This document shows positions 8,204 to 15,262 of a stretch of 21,752 bases of DNA, piece after piece. The notes below the pieces were generated by a model. It was not told the origin of the DNA, made no database searches, and saw only the letters and a program-made list of their open reading frames with translations. Position numbers and translations under genes: made by a program. Position 1 is the first letter of the stretch. Each line of letters starts with the position of its first letter. Origin of the DNA: Candidatus Daviesbacteria bacterium GW2011_GWA2_42_7 (lineage in GTDB: Bacteria; Patescibacteriota; Microgenomatia; Daviesbacterales; UBA10151); assembly GCA_000997105.1 (NCBI GenBank), contig LCEJ01000018.1, positions 1 through 21,752 on the forward strand, given 5' to 3'.

Positions 8204-8824
8204 ATGAAAGTGGCGTTGGTGCATGATGATTTAGTTCAGTGGGGTGGGGCTGAGAGGGTACTTTTAGGGCTTTGTGAAGCCTTCCCCCAGGCCCCTATTT
8301 ACACTTCGGTTTATGATAAAAATCATAAAGTACTGAAGGGTAAGTTTGCTTCCAAAAAGGTTATTACCTCTTTTTTGCAAAAGATTCCCGGGTGGAAGGC
8401 CTTATATAAGCCGCTATTGCCCCTTTATCCGCTTGCCTTTGAGAGTTTTGATTTTTCAGAGTTTGACCTGGTAATTTCCCAAACTACCCGCTTTGCCAAA
8501 TCAATTATCACAAAACCCGGGACAAAACACATTTGTTATTGCCATACACCACCCCGCTTTTTGTGGAACTTTTCCGGCGAGAGAGTGCCGGCATTGCTTT
8601 CCCCTTATCTTAACTTCCTGCGCCGCTTTGACTGTGTCGCATCTAAAAGAGTGGATATTTGGGTAGCCGGGTCAAGTAATGCACAGAAGAGGATTAAGGA
8701 TGTCTATAAAGTTAACTCAAGTGTGATTTATCCCTTTGTGGACCTTGAGAGATTTACTAAAACAGAAAGTTTTAACGGCGGGCGCAGAGCGGGGTCCTCC
8801 AAAGACTTGCAGGGCCTTCTGTAG
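8204..8824 (+). pseudogene. GT4-family glycosyltransferase, N-terminal fragment of a broken gene
   Basis: The 206-residue reading frame opens MKVALVHDDLVQWGGAERVL, the start of WbaZ-like mannosyltransferases. It is family-like through GSSNAQKRI and VIYPFVDLERF (to about residue 187). The last 15 or so residues (GGRRAGSSKDLQGLL) look out of frame. The rest of the enzyme continues in another frame from about 8788. Intact relatives have about 35 residues between these points, including the first strand of the donor-binding domain (the SRLxPxKR-type motif and a GDGP turn). They are missing here in any frame. A loss of roughly 100 nt, not a multiple of three, near 8778-8788 explains both. Either a true pseudogene or an assembly fault. 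Confidence 0.8.
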
Positions 8825-8829
8825 AGTTT

Positions 8830-9162
8830 TTGGGAAATATTGGTGATGCTTTGTTATTGCAGCTTTTAGCCGGATGTAAGGCATTAATTGTAGCCGGTGA
8901 AGAAGATTTCGGTTTAACCCCTTTGGAAGCCCAGGTTTTGGGTAAACCTGTGGTAGCATTTAAAAAGGGGGGAGCTTTGGAAAGTATTATCCCGGGAGAG
9001 ACTGGCTTTTTCTTCGGGGATCAGACAACTGAAAGCCTGGTTGAAGCTTTGGATAATCTGGACAAAAAGGGGTTTGATCGGATAAAGTGTAAAAGCCGGG
9101 CTGAAAAGTTCTCGAAAGAGAGCTTTATTTTGGAATTTAAGGATTTGGTAGAAAACTTATGA
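8830..9162 (+). pseudogene. GT4-family glycosyltransferase, C-terminal fragment of the same broken gene
   Basis: 110 residues from the first possible start (TTG). Family-like sequence in this frame already begins near 8788 (VLQRLAGPSVEFLGN), so the fragment is a continuation and not an independent gene. It holds the GT-B donor-site block GEEDFGLTPLEAQVLGKPVV with an intact EX7E motif, and the GGALESIIPGETGFFF segment typical of WbaZ-like enzymes. Its stop overlaps the start of the sugar-transferase gene (ATGA), as expected if the intact ancestor was part of the operon. On its own it lacks the acceptor-binding domain and should not be active. Confidence 0.8.
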
Positions 9163-9788
9163 CCTACATTTTTTTTAAGAGAGCCTTAGACCTAATGGGA
9201 TCTGTTTTAGGGATTATCCTTTCCTTGCCGGTAATGTTAGTAACAGTATTACTTATTAAACTTGATTCTCCGGGCCCAATATTTGCCGATACCCCGATGA
9301 GGGTTGGTAGAAACGGAAAGCTGTTTAAGATGTATAAATTCCGTTCAATGGTGGTAGGCGCCCATGATATGCTGCAAAAAGACCCACAGCTTCTAAAACA
9401 GTATAAACAGAATAGTTATAAAATCCAGGATGACCCGCGTGTGACACGAGTCGGCAAATTTATCCGTAAGGTTTCTATTGATGAGCTTCCACAGCTTTTT
9501 AATATCGTAAAAGGTGAGATGAGTTTAGTAGGGCCGCGTGCATATTACCCATTTGAGCTTGAAGAGCAGCAGGAAGAATATCCCCAGACGGAAAAATTTG
9601 TTAAAATAATTTTGCAGGCAAAACCGGGGTTGACCGGAGTTTGGCAAACATCAGGACGGTCGGAAATAAATTTTGACAAAAGGGTTCAAATGGATGCCAC
9701 TTATGTGGAACGTAAATCAATTATTTTTGATATCCTGCTTGTTTTAAAAACTATCCCTGCGGTATTGGCGCGCCGGGGAGCTGTGTAA
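9159..9788 (+). CDS. Polyprenyl-phosphate sugar-1-phosphate transferase (bacterial sugar transferase)
   Basis: 209 residues, the catalytic core length of the PF02397 family (WcaJ/WbaP C-terminal domain, PglC-like). An N-terminal membrane hairpin (about 12-34) ends in the DSPGPIFADTPMRVGRNG segment. KMYKFRSM, DDPRVTRVGKFIRK, SIDELPQLFNIVKGEMSLVG, PRAYYP and KPGLTGVWQTSGRSE follow, all hallmarks with the catalytic Asp-Glu pair (DE of SIDELPQ) intact. It transfers a sugar-1-phosphate from a UDP-sugar to undecaprenyl phosphate, the first membrane step of polysaccharide assembly. It starts inside the stop of the broken GT4 gene and is followed six bases later by the DUF4012 gene. It is intact although both neighbours are broken. 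Confidence 0.93.
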   Translation: MTYIFFKRALDLMGSVLGIILSLPVMLVTVLLIKLDSPGPIFADTPMRVGRNGKLFKMYKFRSMVVGAHDMLQKDPQLLKQYKQNSYKIQDDPRVTRVGKFIRKVSIDELPQLFNIVKGEMSLVGPRAYYPFELEEQQEEYPQTEKFVKIILQAKPGLTGVWQTSGRSEINFDKRVQMDATYVERKSIIFDILLVLKTIPAVLARRGAV

Positions 9789-9794
9789 ACTAAT

Positions 9795-10433
9795 ATGCCT
9801 TTAGTTAATTTAAACCGAAAGCTCAGTAGCTTTGACAGGTCCGGGGTCAGGGTCCGTAAAACGCGGGTAGGCAGTTTCCCCTGGAAAAAGTTAGTTATTA
9901 TTATTGCTGTACTTTTGGTGGCCTTTTATTTGCCGGCAAGGGGAGTATATTCTGCAGCCAAAGATATATCAAAAAACGGTAAGCAAATCTCCCAAGGGTT
10001 TAAACAAAACGACCTGGAGCTAATAAAAAAGGGTGTAGTGGATACTAAATCCTCGGTTGAGGCTTTGGATGGGTCATTAAATTGGTTTATGTGGCTGAGG
10101 GTTATCCCATTTTTGGGGGGTTTTTATGGGGACGCCAAAAGTTTTGCATCTGCTGCCTCAGAGGAGATGAAAGCTGCGGAAATTATCGTAAATTCCCTTG
10201 ACCCGTACAAGCAGGAGCTAAACTTAAACGGCCAGCCTATTGCAGGGCAGGACCAACTTGCCCAGGGTATAAAAATTTTAGACAAGGTCTTGCCTAATAT
10301 GGATAAAGTGATTCCCAGCTTGAAGAAAGCAGGGGATGAGGTTGAGGGGATTGATCCCGGTAAATATAGAGGTGGCACCGGACGCTTTGGGCCAGACTTC
10401 GCCAAAAACATACCTTATTTTGTTCCAAAATGA
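9795..10433 (+). pseudogene. DUF4012 protein, N-terminal fragment of a broken gene
   Basis: 212 codons. A basic N-terminus leads into one transmembrane helix (about 32-46), then an extracytoplasmic helical region as far as GDEVEGIDPGKYR (about 178-190). The remaining residues look out of frame. The expected DUF4012 core continues in another frame from about 10369. In related proteins as I remember them, about 35 more helical residues lie between the DPxRY-like segment and the LPxxLG segment. They are missing here. The gene therefore seems to have lost roughly 100 nt near 10360-10370 with a frame change, or the assembly is faulty there. DUF4012 proteins are membrane-anchored, of unknown function, and often sit in polysaccharide loci. 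Confidence 0.75.
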
Positions 10434-11601
10434 CAAAGAGATAAGGCCGACCGGTGGGTTTATAACAGCCTATACATTTTTAACCTTGGATAAAGGGCAT
10501 ATTTCAACCTCGGTTTCAGATGATATTTACAGGTTGGATGAAAGGCTTCTTGCAACCTGTGAGTCTAAAATATGTCCGTTGACTCCCCCGGCGCCGATTG
10601 TAAAGTATTTGCCTGAGGTGACAGGTAAGCCCCGGTCTGCCTGGTCTATGAGGGATTCTAATATTTCCCCGGACTTACCCACTGCAGCCTCCGAGTTTGA
10701 GAGGATGTATTCCCTTTTAGGGGGAGGGCTTCCATTTGACGGGATTATCACTATTGATACCCAGGTGGTGGAAGAGCTAATTGCTATCACCGGGCCGGTG
10801 GAGGTATATGGCACAAATTACAGCGCCGAAAAAGACCCAAGATGTAATTGCCCCAATGTGGTCTATGAACTTGAGCATTATGCGGAAGTTGCCGCCAAAG
10901 GTGAACAGGACAGAAAGGCGGTTTTAGGGACTTTAATGCAGCAGGTTTTAGGGAGGGCTTTGGGGTCAGGGGTAGATAAGGTGCCGGACTTTTTAACCTC
11001 GGGGGTTAGGCTTGCCAATGATAAGCACATTATGTTTTTCATGCATAACCTAAGGACCCAGGCAGCAATGAGTAAATTAAACTGGACCGGCCAAATCCAG
11101 GCTTTTGAGGGTGATTACCTGCACATAAATGATGCTAACTTTGCCGGAGGAAAGTCTAACCTTTATGTGGAGGAAAAGGTGGTTTATGAAATTAAGGTAG
11201 ATTCTTCAGGGAATGTCAGTAACAAGGTGACTATAGAATATAAAAACCCACAGCCCTTTAATACCTGGCTTAATGGGATACTTCGGGATTATGTAAGGGT
11301 TTATGTTCCCAAGGGCAGTAAGCTGGTATCTTCCAAGGGGTCTGACGATCCGGTTAATACCCTGGAAGATGAAAAGTTGGGAAAGACATATTTTGACGCT
11401 TTCATCCAGGTTAGGCCGCAAAACTCAAGGACATTATCTTTTGAGTATACTTCCTCCGTGAAAGCTCAGGGGAAGAGTCTGCCTTTGTTAATCCAAAAAC
11501 AACCGGGGGCCAAAGACCATCACTATATTGTTAAGGTTAATGGCTCTACTAAGGCTGAATTCGATCTTACATCAGATAAGGAATTTAATCTTAATTTCTA
11601 A
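10336..11601 (+). pseudogene. DUF4012 protein, C-terminal fragment (core domain)
   Basis: This 421-codon frame overlaps the N-terminal fragment by 98 bp. Real homology appears to start near 10369 with VAPDALGQTSPKTYLILFQN. It then runs through KEIRPTGGFITAYTF (the DUF4012 signature LRPTGGF block), SAWSMRDSNISPDLP and DGIITIDTQVVEELIAITGPVE. A DPRCNCP segment and a beta-rich C-terminal region follow. It has no signal sequence of its own, so without the upstream fragment the product could not be anchored or exported. It might survive as an independently translated product from the ATG at 10336, but that start lies in the out-of-frame part of the upstream gene. The stop is followed five bases later by a perfect 11-bp hairpin. 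Confidence 0.75.
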
Positions 11602-11605
11602 TTTT

Positions 11606-11738
11606 GTGACTCTTTGGCCGCAAAGAGTCACCAGAAACTCCTGGCAGTGATGTTCGAGCTAAAATCTTCGCATTTCGTCAACGGGGGCTTGCCCCCTCGG
11701 GTATTCCCCCGCACTGTATAGTGCAGGGTCAGTACCCG
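11606..11738 (+). repeat. Cluster of four or more hairpins (structured intergenic element)
   Basis: The 260-nt gap before recO begins with dense inverted repeats. GTGACTCTTTG (11606-11616) pairs perfectly with 11621-11631 around GCCG. CCAG (11631-11634) pairs with CTGG (11641-11644). GGGGGC (11683-11688) pairs with GCCCCC (11691-11696). CGGGTA (11698-11703) pairs with TACCCG (11733-11738), enclosing GCACT-GTAT-AGTGC (11711-11724). The first hairpin follows the DUF4012 stop but lacks a T-run on either side, so it is not a standard intrinsic terminator. The rest (11739-11846) is AT-rich and shows nothing I recognise. Possible REP/MITE-type element or structured RNA. Confidence 0.6.
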
Positions 11739-11846
11739 TTTCCCCCTGTTTCCTCATGCTTGATTTTTTAACGCTCTCTGCATCAATGCCGAATGGATGT
11801 AGAAATTTTTAATAGCCTTTGTTTCAAGCGGGCAATTAAGAGGTAG

Positions 11847-11852
11847 TATAAT
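11847..11852 (+). promoter_or_regulatory. -10 box of recO
   Basis: A perfect TATAAT with nine bases between it and the recO ATG. That leaves room for only a few leader bases and no Shine-Dalgarno. The -35 region shows at best TTCAAG (11823-11828, 18-bp spacer). Confidence 0.5.
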
Positions 11853-11861
11853 TTATTAGCT

Positions 11862-12509
11862 ATGGCTGTGGTAACAACAGAAGGGATTATTGTAAGAAGG
11901 TCGAACTTTGGCGAGGCGGACAGGATTTTGACGATCATTACCCCATATAAAGGGAAGATTAAGGTTGTGGCTAAGGGGGTAAGAAGGATTACCTCCCGGC
12001 GTGGGGGGAACGTAGAACTTCTTAATAAAGTTAAGCTGCAAGTTTTTCAGGGTAAAAGTTTGGCAATTTTAACTGAAGCGCAGTCTTTGGAAACTTTTCC
12101 CAAAATCAAGAGCGACCTGACACTCTTATCCTATGCCTCGCATTTGGTGGAAGTTGCTGAAAGACTATTGCCGGAGGAACAGTCCAACCCTGCCGCTTAT
12201 AATTTATTGGCTACGGCACTGCATCTTTTGGAAAGGAACTCCAGGCAGATTTTTATCCGGGCCTTTGAGGTAAAGATTCTAAGTGTTTTAGGATTCTTTA
12301 GCTTAGAAGGATTAGAGGGGTTAGAAAGGACTATGGGGATTAGAGTAATTTTAGAGAAACTGCAAAGTGAAAGCTGGGAGGAGATTGCTAAGGTCGAGCT
12401 AAAACCAGACCAGGCTCTGGAAGTAGAGAGAATATTAAGATATTATATAGAGAAGGTACTGGAGGGGAAGCTTAGAAGCATGGAGGTTTTGAATAAACTT
12501 AGAAAGTGA
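11862..12509 (+). CDS. recO: DNA repair protein RecO
   Basis: 215 residues, slightly short for the family (about 230-260). The N-terminal OB-fold opens VVTTEGIIVRRSNFGEADRIL and continues ITPYKGKIKVVAKGVRR, the standard RecO start; a helical region follows. RecO anneals single-stranded DNA and helps load RecA with RecR. Many homologues have a Cys4 zinc-binding segment after the FExKIL-LG helix. Here that position (about 147-160) reads SLEGLEGLERTMGI with no Cys, and its DNA carries the same paired GGATTAG pattern found in two promoters. The start is supported by TATAAT nine bases upstream. It lies alone between two structured intergenic elements. Confidence 0.88.
   Translation: MAVVTTEGIIVRRSNFGEADRILTIITPYKGKIKVVAKGVRRITSRRGGNVELLNKVKLQVFQGKSLAILTEAQSLETFPKIKSDLTLLSYASHLVEVAERLLPEEQSNPAAYNLLATALHLLERNSRQIFIRAFEVKILSVLGFFSLEGLEGLERTMGIRVILEKLQSESWEEIAKVELKPDQALEVERILRYYIEKVLEGKLRSMEVLNKLRK
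12307..12348 (+). repeat. GGATTAG pair inside recO (copy of the promoter-module pattern)
   Basis: GGATTAG at 12309-12315 and again at 12337-12343 (28 bp apart), embedded in purine-rich sequence that begins with the same ten bases (AAGGATTAGA) as the modules at 8154 and 18831. AGTAAT instead of TATAAT follows. The reading frame stays open and encodes a Leu-Glu-Gly-rich stretch. Confidence 0.5.
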
Positions 12510-12513
12510 TTTA

Positions 12514-12607
12514 AGATTTACGAATAATTCTTAAGAACTTGCTCTCAAGTTCGCAAGACCTTGCGACAGCAAGCTGTCTTAAGTCTTTAATCATAAATCG
12601 TAAATCT
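12514..12607 (+). repeat. Cloverleaf-like palindromic element with inverted ends
   Basis: A compact element between recO and glyQS. The outer ends AGATTTACGA (12514-12523) and TCGTAAATCT (12598-12607) are perfect inverted repeats. Inside, CTTAAGA (12530-12536) pairs with TCTTAAG (12577-12583). Between these lie three successive hairpins: GAACTTG-CTCT-CAAGTTC (12535-12552), GCAAG-AC-CTTGC (12553-12564) and GACAGC-AA-GCTGTC (12565-12578). It starts four bases after the recO stop. No open frame and no tRNA features are present. It resembles a small non-autonomous palindromic element; regulation of glyQS is possible but nothing like a T-box core is present. Confidence 0.65.
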
Positions 12608-12615
12608 AGCTAGTT

Positions 12616-13950
12616 ATGAATACTAACGCAAATTTATTGGAAAAGGTTGTGGCTCTTTGTAAAAGGAGAGGTTTTATATATCCCGGGTCGGAGATTTATG
12701 GCGGGTTGGCCGGAACTTGGGACTACGGTCCCTTGGGGTCACTTCTGAAGAAAAATATTAAAGATGTTTGGTGGAAGGATATGGTGCAGCTTAGGAATGA
12801 CATTGTTGGCGCTGATGCTGCCATCATGATGAACCCCAAAGCCTGGGAAGCATCGGGGCATGTGGAGGCTTTTACAGACCCCTTGATTGAGTGTAAAATT
12901 TGCCATCAGCGGTTTAGAGCGGATCAACCGGGGGAAATAAATTCTCATGAGAATATGCATAAGCAATTACCTGATTGGGGTGGTGGGGGGGTTGAATGGA
13001 CAGAGCCTCAGACTTTTAACCTTTTAGTCAAAGCTTATTTAGGAGTAATTGAAGGGCAACAGCAGGAGATTTATCTGCGCGGTGAAATTACCAACGGGGT
13101 ACATGTTAATTTTAAAAACGTATTAAATTCTACAAGGATTAAACTCCCCTTTGGGATTGCCCAGATTGGTAAAGCTTTCCGGAATGAGATTACTCCGGGG
13201 AACTTTACTTTCCGCTCGAGGGAGTTTGAGCAAATGGAGGTTCAGTTTTATATTAAGCCCGATGAGGAAGAGGGAAAAAAGTGGTTTGAGTATTGGAAGG
13301 AAAACCGCATGGATTGGTATATCGGGTTGGGTATGAAAAAGGACAACCTAAGATTTGCCGACCATACCCCTGAAAAACGGGCCCATTATGCCAGGATGGC
13401 TACCGATATAGAATACCAAGCCCCCTGGGGTTGGGCAGAGTTTATGGGTATCCACCACCGGGGTGATTGGGACTTATCCCGGCACCAGCAGTTTAGCGGC
13501 CAGGACATGCACTACATAGATCCAGAAACTGATGAGAAGTTTATTCCCTGGGATATTGAAACTTCGGCAGGGGTTGACAGGTCATTGCTGTTTTTCCTGC
13601 TTGACGCTTACAGCGAAGGGGAAAAAGGGGCAGTGTTAAAACTCCACCCGAAACTTGCACCTTACAAGGCAGCAATTTTCCCATTACTAGCAAATAAACC
13701 TGAATTGGTAGGGAAAGCACATAAAGTGTATATTGACCTGCAAAAAGATTTCATGGTAGCCTGGGATGAGAGGGGAAATATTGGCGGAAGATACGCTACC
13801 CAAGACGAGATCGGAACACCTTTTTGTATTACTGTTGACTTCCAAACTCTGGAAGATGATACAGTCACAATAAGGGACAGAGACACTGCTAAGCAGGAAA
13901 GGATAAAGATTGGAAATCTTTCTCAAGAAATCTCCTCGCGGTTAGGTTAG
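12616..13950 (+). CDS. glyQS: Glycine--tRNA ligase (single-chain alpha2 type)
   Basis: 444 residues. It charges tRNA-Gly with glycine using ATP; this is the archaeal/eukaryotic-like homodimeric class II form, not the alpha-beta form. Visible are FIYPGSEIYGGLAGTWDYGPLG (N-terminal signature), MMNPKAWEASGHVEAFTDPL (about 71-90), motif 2 with FRNEITPGNFTFRSREFEQME (about 188-208), GDWDLSRHQQFSG and motif 3 GVDRSLLFFLLD (about 319-330). The anticodon-binding domain runs to about 430. Two oddities: the motif usually read as LRPETAQG is LRGEITNG (about 154-161), and only one CxxC pair (C93, C96) is present where many relatives have two. The start is the first ATG with conserved sequence; it lies nine bases after the palindromic element. 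Confidence 0.93.
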   Translation: MNTNANLLEKVVALCKRRGFIYPGSEIYGGLAGTWDYGPLGSLLKKNIKDVWWKDMVQLRNDIVGADAAIMMNPKAWEASGHVEAFTDPLIECKICHQRFRADQPGEINSHENMHKQLPDWGGGGVEWTEPQTFNLLVKAYLGVIEGQQQEIYLRGEITNGVHVNFKNVLNSTRIKLPFGIAQIGKAFRNEITPGNFTFRSREFEQMEVQFYIKPDEEEGKKWFEYWKENRMDWYIGLGMKKDNLRFADHTPEKRAHYARMATDIEYQAPWGWAEFMGIHHRGDWDLSRHQQFSGQDMHYIDPETDEKFIPWDIETSAGVDRSLLFFLLDAYSEGEKGAVLKLHPKLAPYKAAIFPLLANKPELVGKAHKVYIDLQKDFMVAWDERGNIGGRYATQDEIGTPFCITVDFQTLEDDTVTIRDRDTAKQERIKIGNLSQEISSRLG

Positions 13951-13969
13951 TTTTTTTAAAGATAATAAT

Positions 13970-15262
13970 ATGGGTTTAGAGTCTCCTCAACATGAGTGCG
14001 GTATAACTGGTGTCTATTCACCTAAATCTTCTGTCAGCTCTGATATCTATTACGCCCTGATTGCTTTACAAAACCGTGGACAGCAAAATAGCGGGATGTG
14101 TGTGTTTAATGAGTATGGGACACCACTTCTTCGAAAAGGACCGGGGCTTGTGTACAATGTTTTTAATGAAGAGAATATCAAGCCGTTACGGGGCGATATC
14201 GGTGTAGGGCACAATCGGTATGGTACAACAGGAGGCCCCTCTATAAGCAATGCCCAACCGTTTCTTTTGGACTCCGACTTAGGCCCCTTTGCTTTTGTGC
14301 ACAACGGAAATATCTTTAATGCTCAATATTTGAAAGATGATTTGGAGGCTCGCGGGGAAAACTTTGAATCAACCTCCGACAGCGAAGTAATTGCCAGACT
14401 TATTGCCTGCTCGCCAGGGCATACTTTTGTGGAGAAGATTAAGGCTGCTGCTCCCCGATTTGAAGGTGCCTACAGTTTTATAATTGCAACCAAAGATTCT
14501 CTAATCGGAGTAAGGGATCCCCGGGGTTTTTGGCCGTTATCTTTGGGTAAAGTTAATGGTAGTGGACATATGTTTGCTTCGGAAACAAATGCCTTGGATA
14601 GGGTGGGGGGAAAATTTTTAAAAGAAGTAGAAAACGGTGAGATTATTGTTGTTGATCGGGAAGGGATAAGTCGGGATAGTTTAGGAAAGGAACAGGAATC
14701 TTTGTGTAGCTTTGAATTTTATTATTTCAGTGACCCTTTAAGTATTCACCTTGGGAAAAGAGTAAGGGATGCCCGGCGTCAGATGGGACGATTATTAGCC
14801 AAAGAGCATCCCCTGAAGGCAGATTTGGTAGTACCTGTTCCGGAAACTGCCTGGCCGATTGCCGAGGGATACGCAGAAGCCTCTGGAATTTCGCTTAATG
14901 GGGCACTGGTGCGGAATAGGTGGTTGGGAAGAACCTTTATTGAGCCTTCCCAGAGGATGCGGGAAGAGAAGGCCAAGGGGAAATATGGTGTTTTACCGGA
15001 AGAGGTCGATGGGAAGAGGGTTATAGTTGTCGACGACAGTATTGTGAGGGGGACTACGACAGCAAGAACGATCAACCTATTTTGGGAAGCAGGGGCGAAA
15101 GAGGTGCATGTTCTGATAAGCGCTCCACCCATTATACGTGAGTGTCATTTAGGGGTGGATACAGCCGACGCCTCGCTTTGTGCCAGCTGTTTTACCGGAA
15201 AGTATTTAATGCAAGTTCCACAAAGACATGATAAATTTATATTAGAAAAGGCACATAGTTGA
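13970..15262 (+). CDS. purF: Amidophosphoribosyltransferase, compact form
   Basis: 430 residues. It makes 5-phosphoribosylamine from PRPP and glutamine, the first step of de novo purine synthesis. Cys10 in HECGITGVYS is the N-terminal nucleophile after removal of a nine-residue propeptide. LQNRGQQNSGM and GVGHNRYGTTG (about 78-88) mark the glutaminase domain. VIVVDDSIVRGTTT (351-364) is the PRPP loop. Cysteines 246, 392, 404 and 407 fit the four ligands of the Fe-S form. Between GVDTAD and CASCFTGKY only a few residues remain where typical enzymes have about 40-45 more. No other purine gene is in the window. It is 19 bases after glyQS and overlaps the next gene. Confidence 0.93.
   Translation: MGLESPQHECGITGVYSPKSSVSSDIYYALIALQNRGQQNSGMCVFNEYGTPLLRKGPGLVYNVFNEENIKPLRGDIGVGHNRYGTTGGPSISNAQPFLLDSDLGPFAFVHNGNIFNAQYLKDDLEARGENFESTSDSEVIARLIACSPGHTFVEKIKAAAPRFEGAYSFIIATKDSLIGVRDPRGFWPLSLGKVNGSGHMFASETNALDRVGGKFLKEVENGEIIVVDREGISRDSLGKEQESLCSFEFYYFSDPLSIHLGKRVRDARRQMGRLLAKEHPLKADLVVPVPETAWPIAEGYAEASGISLNGALVRNRWLGRTFIEPSQRMREEKAKGKYGVLPEEVDGKRVIVVDDSIVRGTTTARTINLFWEAGAKEVHVLISAPPIIRECHLGVDTADASLCASCFTGKYLMQVPQRHDKFILEKAHS

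Noticed and set aside
8770..8830. Programmed ribosomal frameshift in the GT4 gene
   Set aside because: No slippery heptamer is evident, and a conserved segment is missing in every frame, so a frameshift alone would not restore the protein.
11606..11631. Intrinsic terminator after the DUF4012 gene
   Set aside because: The stem is perfect but no T-run follows on either strand, so I list it only as part of a structured element.
12510..12615. T-box riboswitch or tRNA gene before glyQS
   Set aside because: The spacer is only 106 nt, has no T-box antiterminator core and no tRNA arm motifs. The cloverleaf look comes from simple consecutive hairpins.
13961..13966. GATAAT as a -10 box of purF
   Set aside because: It lies only three bases before the ATG, so transcription would start inside the gene. 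A T-run and AT-rich spacer are enough to explain it.
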